A stretch of DNA of 64,000 nucleotides. Source: VRUE01 sp963715455 (lineage in GTDB: Bacteria; Actinomycetota; Thermoleophilia; Solirubrobacterales; 70-9). Below are positions 24,046 through 32,022 of this stretch, in pieces. Both the position numbers and the translations under genes were made by a program. The stretch is taken from the NCBI GenBank assembly GCA_963715455.1, contig OY970245.1:1426001-1490000 (forward strand), read 5' to 3'. Below the pieces are notes generated by a model. That model was not told the origin of the DNA and made no database searches. It saw only the letters and a list, made by a program, of their open reading frames with translations. Each line of letters opens with the position of its first letter. Positions within the stretch are counted from its first letter, which is position 1.

Positions 24046-25353
24046 ATGCCCTGGGAGCTAATCGTGGCGCTGCTGCTCGTTCTCGCCAACAGCTTCTTCG
24101 TCGCGGTCGAGTTCTCCGTCGCACGTCTTCGGCCGACGATGGCGGAGGAGATGGTCCGCGAAGGGAAACCGGGCGCGAAATCGGCCCTTCACGCGGTCCA
24201 GCACATCGACTCATACCTCTCGGCCTGCCAGCTGGGGATCACGGTTTCATCGCTGGGGCTCGGCGCGATCGGCGAGCCGGCCTTCCACGATCTACTGGAG
24301 CCGATCCTCGGCGACGCGGCAACCATTGCCGGCTTTGGCCTTGCGTCGATTGTTGCCTTCCTCATCATCACCACGCTGCACGTGGTAATCGGCGAGCTGT
24401 CGCCCAAGAGCCTCGCGATCGCCCGCACCGCGCCGGTTGTCTTGGCGCTGGCGCCGATCATGCGCGCCTTCTACATGGCGACCAAGCCGGTCGTGGACGG
24501 CTTCAACGCGATGGGCAATCTGATCTTGAAGCCGTTCAAGGTGCCGCCCGCCTCCGAGGCGGGGCATCAGCCTCACAGCGAGGACGAGCTGCGCGAGCTG
24601 TTGCGCCAAAGCTCGCGCGAGGGATTGATCGAGCGCGGAGAGCAGGAGCTGTCGGACGCCGCGCTGGTGTTCGGCGACATGCGGGCGCGCGAGGTGATGA
24701 AGCCGCGCGGGGAGATCGACTATGTGCTGACGACCGACTCGCTGGACGCCGTCGCGGAGCGGGCGATCGAGGCGGGGCGGACCCGGCTGCCGGTCTGCGC
24801 CCCGGAGGACGGGCTCGACTCTCCGGTCGGGGTGGTGAACGCCAAGGATCTGCTGCCCCTGCTGGTGAAGGGCAAGGACACCTTCGAGCTGTCGTCCATC
24901 GTTCGGCCGATCGCGCACGTTTCGGAGTCCGCTTGGGTGGACGAGGTTCTGCGCGAGATGCGCGAGCAGCGGCTCCACCTCGGCCTGGTCCACGACGAGC
25001 ACGGCACGGTCGTCGGGCTGCTGACGATGGAGGACATCCTCGAGGAGCTTGTGGGAGAGATCGAGGACGAGTTCGACGTGGACAGCGAGGTGCACTTCCG
25101 CGAGCGCGACGGGCGTCTTCACGTGGATGGGCAGGCGCCTGTGCGGGCGCTTGCCGAGCGAGTCGGCTGGGAGCTGGACGAGCACCACGAGAGCACGGTC
25201 GGCGGCTATCTCTCAGAGCAACTGGGGCGCGTTCCAGAGGTGGGGGAGACCGTGGATTGCCACGGCTGGAAGGCCGAGATCCTCGCTGTCGAGGAGACGC
25301 GGATCACCAGCCTCGCCGTCTACGTAGACGGCGAGCCGCCGAACGGCCAGTGA
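24046..25353 (+). CDS. CNNM/CorC-type transporter with CBS and CorC_HlyC domains
   Basis: The 435-aa protein carries an N-terminal DUF21 membrane domain (four helices, residues 1-190, with ANSFFVAVEFSVARLRPT and ELSPKSLAIARTAPV). Two CBS repeats follow (about 205-335, starting VFGDMRAREVMKPR and containing MEDILEELVGEIEDEFD). The C-terminal CorC_HlyC domain runs to about residue 430. Family members move or sense Mg2+ and related cations. ATG 24046 is chosen because the DUF21 helix begins at once. The frame is open from 23884 without protein-like sequence. The gene stands alone. Confidence 0.92.
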   Translation: MPWELIVALLLVLANSFFVAVEFSVARLRPTMAEEMVREGKPGAKSALHAVQHIDSYLSACQLGITVSSLGLGAIGEPAFHDLLEPILGDAATIAGFGLASIVAFLIITTLHVVIGELSPKSLAIARTAPVVLALAPIMRAFYMATKPVVDGFNAMGNLILKPFKVPPASEAGHQPHSEDELRELLRQSSREGLIERGEQELSDAALVFGDMRAREVMKPRGEIDYVLTTDSLDAVAERAIEAGRTRLPVCAPEDGLDSPVGVVNAKDLLPLLVKGKDTFELSSIVRPIAHVSESAWVDEVLREMREQRLHLGLVHDEHGTVVGLLTMEDILEELVGEIEDEFDVDSEVHFRERDGRLHVDGQAPVRALAERVGWELDEHHESTVGGYLSEQLGRVPEVGETVDCHGWKAEILAVEETRITSLAVYVDGEPPNGQ

Positions 25354-25449
25354 TCCAGGCACGTCCTCTCCGGTTTTCGGCCGGCGGGGGGGCGCATGGT
25401 TAGTTCTTTAGGTCTCCGCCGGGCAATGCGGCTATATTCTGCGCCGACA

Positions 25450-25586
25450 AATGCCGAGTCCCAGCCGGTGAGCCGGACGGGAGCGGGGGAACCACCGAGG
25501 CACTGCCTCAGGGGCGAATCGGGCGAAGTCATTGCCCGTAGCGCGACTCTTTCAGCGCGAGCCCGACAGCTAACCCCGTAGGCCTG
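25450..25586 (+). promoter_or_regulatory. Cyclic-di-AMP riboswitch (ydaO/yuaA type)
   Basis: The segment contains the ydaO core blocks in order: GGGGGAACC (25485-25493), GGGGCGAATCGGG (25511-25523), a variable hairpin around GCGCGACTCTTTCAGCGCG, and the invariant tail GAGCCCGACAGCTAACC with CGTAGGC (25560-25583). It lies about 20-40 bases before an M23 peptidase gene. In actinobacteria this riboswitch class typically controls cell-wall hydrolases such as resuscitation factors, so target and class agree. Confidence 0.93.
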
Positions 25587-25604
25587 AGAAAGAGAGGTCG
25601 AATC

Positions 25605-26279
25605 GTGGGGTTCGTTGTGAGAGATGGTCGGCGTGCGGCCTTTGCTCGCCTTGGCTGCGATCGCCGCTGCGATGGGCTCGGGCGCCGCGGCGGCGGAAGC
25701 CGCGGTCGCGCCGGTCCGATCCAGGTGCCGCCGCTGAGCGCCACCGAAGCCGTTGCCACCGCTCGAGTCCCGAGGGGAGCGATTTCCAGCCGCCCCTACG
25801 TGATCGACTCCACGGGGACGAAGTCGAGCCGCTCGCCCCACAAGCTCCACATCCTCCCGCCGACGGCCATCCCCACCGCGGTCTTCCCGGTGCGCGGTCC
25901 TCGCAGCTTCTGGGACGGCTTCGGAGCGGGACGCAATCACCAGGGAGCCGACATCGTCGCGGCTTGCGGCACGGCGCTCGTCGCGGCTTTGCCGGGCAGG
26001 GTCAGTCACCGCGCCTATCGGTCGGCGGCCGGAAACTACGTCGTGATCGACGTAGAGGGGGTCAACGCGGACATCGGCTACATGCACATGGTTGAGCCGG
26101 CGCTGGTTCGTCCCGGCCAGGTCGTCAACGCCGGCCAGGCGTTGGGTTACGTGGGGGAAACCGGCCGAGCGTCCGGCTGCCACCTGCACTTCGAGTACTG
26201 GATCGGCGCTTGGTGGGCCGGGGGCACCCCCGTAGACCCGGAGCCGTACCTGCGCGAATGGGACGGCAAGGGGCGGTAG
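25605..26279 (+). CDS. M23-family peptidase, signal peptide out of frame
   Basis: Residues about 85-215 form an M23/LytM domain. GRNHQGADIVAACGTALVAA supplies the first zinc His and Asp, YMHMVEPALVRPGQVV the middle, and SGCHLHFEYWIG the HxH pair. All zinc ligands are present. LytM enzymes cleave peptidoglycan cross-bridges. In-frame translation from GTG 25605 gives a non-hydrophobic, Arg/Gly-rich N-terminus. The expected signal peptide is encoded from ATG 25624 in another frame, so export is probably lost unless the frame break is a sequencing error. The c-di-AMP riboswitch lies directly upstream. Confidence 0.85.
   Translation: MGFVVRDGRRAAFARLGCDRRCDGLGRRGGGSRGRAGPIQVPPLSATEAVATARVPRGAISSRPYVIDSTGTKSSRSPHKLHILPPTAIPTAVFPVRGPRSFWDGFGAGRNHQGADIVAACGTALVAALPGRVSHRAYRSAAGNYVVIDVEGVNADIGYMHMVEPALVRPGQVVNAGQALGYVGETGRASGCHLHFEYWIGAWWAGGTPVDPEPYLREWDGKGR
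25624..25737 (+). other. Out-of-frame signal peptide of the M23 peptidase
   Basis: ATG 25624 opens MVGVRPLLALAAIAAAMGSG followed by AAAAEAAVAPVR, a textbook signal peptide, which then runs into TGA at 25735-25737. The mature peptidase continues in the frame of GTG 25605 (PIQVPPLSATEAVATA). One missing base between about 25690 and 25735 would join them. Confidence 0.7.
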
Positions 26280-26349
26280 GGGTCGAACGTTCGTGTGGGC
26301 ATCGCCGGGAGGCTCAAGTTCGGCGAGCTGGAGCCGATTGGTATCAGCC

Positions 26350-28029
26350 ATGCCCAAAGGCACGCGATTTCATGCTTGGCAGCGCTTCGGCGTCTTTCTT
26401 CTATCTGCCTGCCTGACTCTCGCCTGGGCTTCCACCGCTCGGGCCAAACCGAGCTGCGGTGGCAAGCCGGCGACGATCGTCTCCAACGCCCCCCGGATCG
26501 TCGGCACCAAGGCCCACGACGTGATCGTCGCCGGCTCCGCCGGCAACGCGATTTACGGCATGGGCGGCAACGACACGATCTGCGGTGGCGGCGGCAACGA
26601 CCGGATCTACGGCGATCGGGGCAACGACACGATCTTCGGCGAGGAGGGTGAGGACACCATCGTCGGCGAGCGCGGCTCCGATGACCTGGACGGCGGGGCC
26701 GGCACCGATCGCATCCTCGGCGAGACCGGCAACGACGAGATCGACGGTGGCGGGGGCGACGGCGACGAGGTCGATGGCGGCGCGGGCGACGACCGCGTCG
26801 AGGGGGGCCCGGGCGACTTCGACATCGTCTTCGGCGGCGTCGGCAACGACCGCGTCGACGGCGGCCCCGGCGCCCACGACATCGCCTCCTACAAGGGTGT
26901 CGGTGGCCCAATCTCAGTCGATCTCGGCAGCGGCGCCGTCTCCGGCGCCGAGCAGGAGCACGTAGATGGGATCGAGGACGTGCTTGGCGGCTTGGGCAAC
27001 GACACCCTGACTGGCTCGGCATCTCCCAACCGCCTCGACGGAGGTCCAGGTAACGATCACCTTTTCGCCGTCGGCGGGGGCGACGAGGCCTTCGGTGGAA
27101 TCGGCAGCGACGCCTGCTCGGGCGCCTTCGCCGCCGAGACCGCCTGTGGGGCCAAGGGTGGCGGCAACGGCACGGCGGTCGCGATGATCGCCAGCATCAC
27201 GGGGGCCACCAGCCTCGTCGTCTCGGGCAGCGAGGACGCCGACGACGTGGCGGTCAACTTCACCGGGGACGGCTACCTCCTACAGGGCGGCAACTCGATC
27301 GAGGTCGTTCTCGGCGATCCTGAATCGAACGCATGCGCGCGAGACGAGGCCGCCAACTCGGTCTTCTGTCGCGGCGGCGCCGGCTCGATCCAGGTCTCTC
27401 TGAAAGGCGGCAACGACGCCTTCACCGTCGCCGACAGCGTGCCCGCTGAGATTGCGGCGACGATCGACGGTGGTGAGGGCGCCGACACGCTGCGGGGCGG
27501 GCGCGGCGCCGACACGATCTACGGCGGCGACGACCACGATCCCGACGTGCTCGAGGGCGGCGGGGGAGACGATGTCCTCTACGGCGTCAACATCTTCCAT
27601 CCTCGTCGTGACAGCGGCGCTGCGAGGATGGTCGGTGGCCCCGGCGATGACCTGTTGATCGGCGGCCAGCCCTGCGACGGCGACACCTTCGACGGCGGGG
27701 AGGGCGACAACGACAGCGCCTCCTTCGCCCGGGTGCGAAACAGCGGCACGAACGTCAAGGCGGAGATCGGCGGCGCCGTGCGCGACCCCGATGTGGGTGG
27801 CTGCAACGCCGGCCACATCGAGTCGAGCGTCGAGAAGATCGAGGGCTCGCCCGGCGACGACATCTTGATCGGCGACGAGGGCTCCAATACCTTGCTCGGC
27901 CGCGGCGGCAACGACGCCCTCGATGGGCGCGGCGGCTTCGATCGCTGCATCGAGGGCGGGGGCACCGACAGCTTCTCCAACTGCGAGTTCGATTCCTGGC
28001 GGACCCCAATGCGCAAACGCATCCGCTGA
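26350..28029 (+). CDS. Secreted RTX-type calcium-binding repeat protein
   Basis: Start 26350 gives a signal peptide (FGVFLLSACLTLAWASTARA). Residues about 45-200 contain a run of RTX nonapeptides GGxGxDxUx (for example GMGGNDTICGGGGNDRI), which form calcium-filled beta-rolls. A second set follows (about 370-550, with GGRGADTIYGGDDHDPD). A non-repeat region between them has the dyad VAVNFTGDGYLLQGG. No protease or lipase domain is visible, so it is probably a surface or matrix protein. Actinobacteria lack a type I RTX exporter here; the Sec signal implies Sec export and folding outside. Confidence 0.88.
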   Translation: MPKGTRFHAWQRFGVFLLSACLTLAWASTARAKPSCGGKPATIVSNAPRIVGTKAHDVIVAGSAGNAIYGMGGNDTICGGGGNDRIYGDRGNDTIFGEEGEDTIVGERGSDDLDGGAGTDRILGETGNDEIDGGGGDGDEVDGGAGDDRVEGGPGDFDIVFGGVGNDRVDGGPGAHDIASYKGVGGPISVDLGSGAVSGAEQEHVDGIEDVLGGLGNDTLTGSASPNRLDGGPGNDHLFAVGGGDEAFGGIGSDACSGAFAAETACGAKGGGNGTAVAMIASITGATSLVVSGSEDADDVAVNFTGDGYLLQGGNSIEVVLGDPESNACARDEAANSVFCRGGAGSIQVSLKGGNDAFTVADSVPAEIAATIDGGEGADTLRGGRGADTIYGGDDHDPDVLEGGGGDDVLYGVNIFHPRRDSGAARMVGGPGDDLLIGGQPCDGDTFDGGEGDNDSASFARVRNSGTNVKAEIGGAVRDPDVGGCNAGHIESSVEKIEGSPGDDILIGDEGSNTLLGRGGNDALDGRGGFDRCIEGGGTDSFSNCEFDSWRTPMRKRIR

Positions 28030-28089
28030 GCCACTCGCAGTCGAGGCTCTTGGCGCTGTAGGCTGCGGCATCGATTTGGGGGGGCATAA

Positions 28090-29514
28090 GTGAGTTGGAG
28101 GAGCCTTGGAGGCCGGCACGGGGCGGGCGGGGACCGATCGAGTGCATTTGCGCTGACTCGCGCGACAGCGACTGCGCTGGGTGGCGCAGTCCTCACATGC
28201 GCGCTGGTGTTGATCTGTTCACCTGTTACGGCTAAAGCAACTGTCTTCACCAACACGACGATCGCCAGCTTCGGCTCCATCGGAGCGGGCGCTTGTAGAG
28301 GCGCAGCGGTTGGCATCGCCGGCTACGAAGCAGGACAGGTCGTCACCGCGCATCCGACCGGGACGGTCGAAGCGGGTTGGGATGGTCGCCTGCAGGTGAC
28401 CGCCGTGCCGGGACCGGCTGGGGACCAGGTCGGCTACAAGGTCTGCAACGTCGGCACCTCGACAGTGAGCTCGCCGGCGCCTCAAGCCATCCTGCTGGCC
28501 TCGATCTCGGTGGATTCAGGCCAGTCGACGGCGACCGTGGAAAAAGACTTGGGTTCGATAGCCGCACACGCGTGCGCGAGTTCCACCGAATCGGTGCCGG
28601 GCGCTCAGACCAGCGCCGCCGTCACCGCACAGCCCAATGGAGCGATCGCCTCTCAATACGGTGCGACCGGGGGCCTGCAGGTCAGCGCTGTTCCCGGGGC
28701 TGCCCCCAATCAGGTCACGCTCAAGGCCTGCAACGTCACGGCAGGCGCGATCAATCCCGCGAAACAGAGCTTCCTCCTAGCCTCTCTTCCCGCCACCACC
28801 CCCGGCACGGCGACGAACACCTCGAGCCTCGCCTACGGCCAGCTTGCCGCCGGCACCTGTTACTCCCAGACCTTCGGCCTGCCCGGTGCAACGCTGGGGG
28901 ACGCCGTGATTGCAAACCCGATCGCTCCCATCGGAGCGGGCTTCAGCGACAAGTTGATGGTGACTGGCCTCTCCGCCCTGAGCGGAAACTTGAACGAGGG
29001 CAGCTACAAGGTCTGCAATGTGGGGACCAGCGCCATCACGCCACCGGCCCAGAACTTCCGCGTGATGGCCCTCCACCCACCCCCGCCACCGTGCGACCCC
29101 TTGCTCGATGCAGAATGTCCGACCACATGCGATCCCGTGCTGGACGTCGCCTGCGCCAATCCGTGCTTGGTCGACCCCTCAGCTCAGGGATGCAGCGACT
29201 CACGGACGCCCACCTGCGGTGGTCGCAAGGCCACGATCATTGGGAGCAAGCGAGCCGACACGCTGAAAGGCACGAAGAGGAGGGAGGTCATCGTTGGGCG
29301 AGGGGGCAGGGACGTGCTGATCGGCGTTGGTGGCAACGACCTCATTTGCGGAGGGGGCGGGAGCGACAAGCTGCTCGGGGGCAAGGGCGATGACGCTCTA
29401 TTCGGGGGCGGGGGAGACGACAAGCTGCTCGGTGGGCCCGGCGTGGATCGCTGCGATGGCGGCCCGGGCAAGGATCAGGGGAAAGGTTGTGAAAAAGTCA
29501 AGAAGGTGCCCTGA
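28090..29514 (+). CDS. Secreted repeat protein with C-terminal RTX motifs
   Basis: GTG 28090 starts a 474-aa protein with a hydrophobic export segment (GAVLTCALVLICSPVTAKA). Three related repeats of about 90 residues follow. They share the patterns FGSIGAGACRGAAVGIAG, LQVTAVPGPAGDQVGYKVCN and AILLASISVD, with two conserved Cys each. After a Pro/Cys-rich linker come short RTX repeats (GGNDLICGGGGSDKLLGG). The repeat family is not recognised. It lies 60 bases after another RTX protein and is probably part of the same surface-protein cluster. Confidence 0.8.
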   Translation: MSWRSLGGRHGAGGDRSSAFALTRATATALGGAVLTCALVLICSPVTAKATVFTNTTIASFGSIGAGACRGAAVGIAGYEAGQVVTAHPTGTVEAGWDGRLQVTAVPGPAGDQVGYKVCNVGTSTVSSPAPQAILLASISVDSGQSTATVEKDLGSIAAHACASSTESVPGAQTSAAVTAQPNGAIASQYGATGGLQVSAVPGAAPNQVTLKACNVTAGAINPAKQSFLLASLPATTPGTATNTSSLAYGQLAAGTCYSQTFGLPGATLGDAVIANPIAPIGAGFSDKLMVTGLSALSGNLNEGSYKVCNVGTSAITPPAQNFRVMALHPPPPPCDPLLDAECPTTCDPVLDVACANPCLVDPSAQGCSDSRTPTCGGRKATIIGSKRADTLKGTKRREVIVGRGGRDVLIGVGGNDLICGGGGSDKLLGGKGDDALFGGGGDDKLLGGPGVDRCDGGPGKDQGKGCEKVKKVP

Positions 29515-29598
29515 CTCTGTAGCATTGCGCCGGTTTTTGAAGCAGTCTCAACTTACTCCGCTGTTGTCCAGTCGACATTGCCTGTAGAGAGGATGTGT

Positions 29599-30486
29599 AT
29601 GTTCCTTCGCTGCTCACGCGCAGTTCTTGGTCTCGCCGCGATCGCTACGTGTTTGCTGGCGGTTCCGCTGAGCGCTTCGGCCGCGACCAACATGCTCATC
29701 AGGGGAACTGTTGCCTGCTCGAGCGGGCAGAGCGCGGTCGGTGTATGGATCGAGTCCTCGGCAGGCGGCTCTGAGTGGGCAAACGACCAGTCCTGGCAGT
29801 ACTCAAGCGCCTCGCCGAATAGGTCCTACCGGTACTTCGAGGAGACGGTCACCAGCCCGTCGTCGAGGTCGACTATCTCTCTACACGTCGGCTGCGGCGG
29901 GGAACCGTCGAAGTGGTCGAAGGACCTGTGGTCGACGGGCATTGTGGTCGGGTCCAAGGGCCGAGATATCAATGTGGTCTGTGACTACAACAAGCCTCAG
30001 CGCAAGGCCGGGGCCTGCACTGCGCCCCCTGAGGGCACGCGGGCCAGGACAAAGCCGTACCCGCGGGAACCGGGAGAAGCCCGTTATCCGGGGGATACCA
30101 CCGGCTATTGCACCGGGGGCGCTGTATATCAATGGTACAAGGCCACCGGGTACTGGCCCTATATCAACCGTGGTGTGCCGGGGCTGAACGTCGGCCATGC
30201 CAAGTACATGGATGACCATGCGAAGGCCAACAAGTTTCGAGTGATGGCGGTGCCCCACGTGCGCTCGCTGGTGGTCTTCAACGCGCAGGGGACATTTGGC
30301 CACGTCGGCTGGGTGACGAAGGTCTACCGAAAGAGCGGAAGGATCGTCTTTGACTATGTCGACCGCAACGGAAGTCGGGAATGGGTCAACAAGACCCAGG
30401 GAATCACTAGAGATTTCGGTAAGGACAAGACCCGAACTGGAAAGGCTTGGGACAGCACTCAGTCCTTCATTCTCGCGCCCGCGTAG
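29599..30486 (+). CDS. Secreted CHAP-like amidase/peptidase
   Basis: A signal peptide (AIATCLLAVPLSASA) is followed by a roughly 110-residue beta-rich domain (LIRGTVACSSGQSAVGVWIE). The C-terminal domain has the features of a CHAP cysteine hydrolase: the nucleophile in GYCTGGAVYQWYKATGYWP (near residue 172) and the His in FGHVGWVTKVY (near residue 234), then Asp/Asn in FDYVDRNG. CHAP enzymes cut peptidoglycan. ATG 29599 is preferred because GAGAGG lies seven bases upstream; TTG 29578 and ATG 29593 are in frame. The next feature downstream is the second tRNA-like repeat. Confidence 0.78.
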   Translation: MFLRCSRAVLGLAAIATCLLAVPLSASAATNMLIRGTVACSSGQSAVGVWIESSAGGSEWANDQSWQYSSASPNRSYRYFEETVTSPSSRSTISLHVGCGGEPSKWSKDLWSTGIVVGSKGRDINVVCDYNKPQRKAGACTAPPEGTRARTKPYPREPGEARYPGDTTGYCTGGAVYQWYKATGYWPYINRGVPGLNVGHAKYMDDHAKANKFRVMAVPHVRSLVVFNAQGTFGHVGWVTKVYRKSGRIVFDYVDRNGSREWVNKTQGITRDFGKDKTRTGKAWDSTQSFILAPA

Positions 30487-30518
30487 CGTACCGCCCCCGT
30501 GCTGAGACGGCCCAGCAA

Positions 30519-30596
30519 AGCGGTATCCGATGTCCTAGTTCAGCAACTTCCTTTTCTCAGTCCGGAAACCGGGGTTCGAATCCCCGTAGCGGTACT
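30519..30596 (+). repeat. tRNA-3'-end-like repeat, copy 2
   Basis: It is aligned without gaps to 3718-3795 at a constant offset of 26,801 bp; the last 43 bases (30554-30596) are identical. The T-arm CGGGG-TTCGAAT-CCCCG and the TAGCGGTACT end are intact. A GTACCGC at 30488-30494 could pair with the GCGGTAC near the 3' end, but the enclosed RNA would be 108 nt and the D- and anticodon arms do not fit, so no functional tRNA is called. Confidence 0.6.
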
Positions 30597-30602
30597 CCGC
30601 GT

Positions 30603-31064
30603 CTACTCGCGCGCCAGCAGCTCGGCGACCGCGTCGCGGCGGTAGTCGAAGATCCGCTCGAGGTCTTTGCGGACGAAGAGGCGGTGGGCGATCCAACCGA
30701 GCGGTCCCAGGGGGAGCGCGTAGCGGACCCGGTCGCGGATCACGGTCGCGCCGGCGCCGTCTTCTTCGAAGAGGTGGGTGTGCTCCCAGAGTGAGTAGGG
30801 CCCCTTTTCCTGAAAGTCGACGAAGCGGGTGGGCGGTTCCCAGGTCTCGACGCGGGTTCGCCAGCGCAGCGGTATGCCATGCAGCCGCAGCCGGTACTCG
30901 AGCAGGGTGTCGGCCCCCATAGTCAGCGGCCGCGGGGTGGTGACTTCGAAGTGGAGCCAGGGCGGGGTCAGCGGCTCCAGGTTGCGGTCGTCGCCGTAGA
31001 AGGCGAAGGCCTGCTCGACCGGCACCTTGACCCGCTGGCTCCGCTCGAGGAGATGTACGCGCAC
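30603..31064 (-). CDS. SRPBCC-family (START-like) protein
   Basis: The 153-aa protein has the SRPBCC ligand-binding fold: an N-terminal VPVEQAFAFYGDDRNLEPLTP, a middle IPLRWRTRVETWEPPTRFVD, and SLWEHTHLFEEDGAGATVIRDRV before the long C-terminal helix. It is the cyclase/dehydrase-like branch often fused or adjacent to NAD-dependent epimerases. GTG 31064 is chosen because the fold starts there; the open frame extends far upstream only as a shadow. It is divergent from an NmrA-like Rossmann gene, a common pairing. Confidence 0.85.
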   Translation of the reverse strand: MRVHLLERSQRVKVPVEQAFAFYGDDRNLEPLTPPWLHFEVTTPRPLTMGADTLLEYRLRLHGIPLRWRTRVETWEPPTRFVDFQEKGPYSLWEHTHLFEEDGAGATVIRDRVRYALPLGPLGWIAHRLFVRKDLERIFDYRRDAVAELLARE

Positions 31065-31103
31065 CGAGCTTAGCTTTGCAGCTGGGCGGGGTAGCTTGAG
31101 TAG

Positions 31104-32012
31104 ATCGCGACGAGCAGCCTCATCGCCGGAGCTACGGGTTTCGTCGGCGGCCGGTTGGCCGAAGCCCTGGCGGAATCGGAGGGCTCCGTGCGCTGTTTGG
31201 TCCGCGACCGTTCCAAGGCGAAGCGGCTCGAGACCGGAGGCCTTGACCTTCACGAGGGTGACGTCACCGACCACAGCAGCCTCATCGGCGCGGCGCGGGA
31301 CATCGAGGTTGCCTACTACCTCGTCCACGCGATGGGCGGCGGCAGCGGGTTCGCAGAGCGAGAGCGGACCGGCGCGCTCAACTTCGCCCGCATGGCCAAG
31401 CGGGAAGGTGTCGAGCGCGTCGTCTACCTCGGCGGGCTCGGTGGCGAGAGCACCTCGAAGCACCTGCAGAGTCGCCACCAAACCGCTCAGGTTCTCGCTG
31501 CCGAGGGGCCGCCACTCACCTACTTCCGTGCGGCGATGGTGGTTGGCGCTGAGAGCGAGTCCTACCGGACCCTGCGCTACCTGGTGGGCAGGCTGCCGGT
31601 GATGATCGCTCCCAGCTGGCTGCACACAGATACTCAGCCGATCGGCATCGACGCGGTCGTCGAGTACCTGCGGCGCGCTCCCGATATCCCCGAGTCCAAA
31701 GGCCGCGAGGTGCAGATCGGTGGTCCCGACGTGCTCTCCTACGCCGACATGCTCGACCGCATGGCGATCGTCATGGGCATGCAGCCGCGCCGCAAGCTCT
31801 CGGTTCCCCTGATCACTCCATGGCTGTCGTCGCTCTGGCTTGGCCTGGTCACGCCGGTCGACACCAACGTGGCCCGTCCGCTGGTCGAGGGCCTGACCAC
31901 GACAACTGTGGTCACCGACCCCTCCGGGGCCGCGCCGTTCGGGATCGCACCAGCGCCATTCGACGAGGCGCTGCGTCGCGCCTTCGCGGAGGAATCGCAG
32001 TCGGCCGGCTAG
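31104..32012 (+). CDS. NAD(P)-binding atypical SDR (NmrA-like), start codon unclear
   Basis: The protein is an atypical short-chain dehydrogenase: nucleotide motif LIAGATGFVGGRLAEAL at the very N-terminus, then VRCLVRDRSKAKRL, GDVTD, VAYYLVHAMGG and a substrate region with YFRAAMVVGA. The first ordinary start codon (TTG 31155) would remove the glycine-rich motif. An in-frame stop (31101-31103) sits right before ATC 31104, so translation must begin at a rare codon such as ATC 31104, or the 5' end is altered. It is divergent from the SRPBCC gene; these families are often found together. Confidence 0.8.
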   Translation: MATSSLIAGATGFVGGRLAEALAESEGSVRCLVRDRSKAKRLETGGLDLHEGDVTDHSSLIGAARDIEVAYYLVHAMGGGSGFAERERTGALNFARMAKREGVERVVYLGGLGGESTSKHLQSRHQTAQVLAAEGPPLTYFRAAMVVGAESESYRTLRYLVGRLPVMIAPSWLHTDTQPIGIDAVVEYLRRAPDIPESKGREVQIGGPDVLSYADMLDRMAIVMGMQPRRKLSVPLITPWLSSLWLGLVTPVDTNVARPLVEGLTTTTVVTDPSGAAPFGIAPAPFDEALRRAFAEESQSAG

Positions 32013-32022
32013 GCTGACGCGC

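Noticed and set aside
26350..29514. A toxin or RTX haemolysin locus
   Set aside because: RTX repeats are present, but there is no acyltransferase, type I secretion system or toxic domain; Sec signals point to calcium-binding surface proteins.
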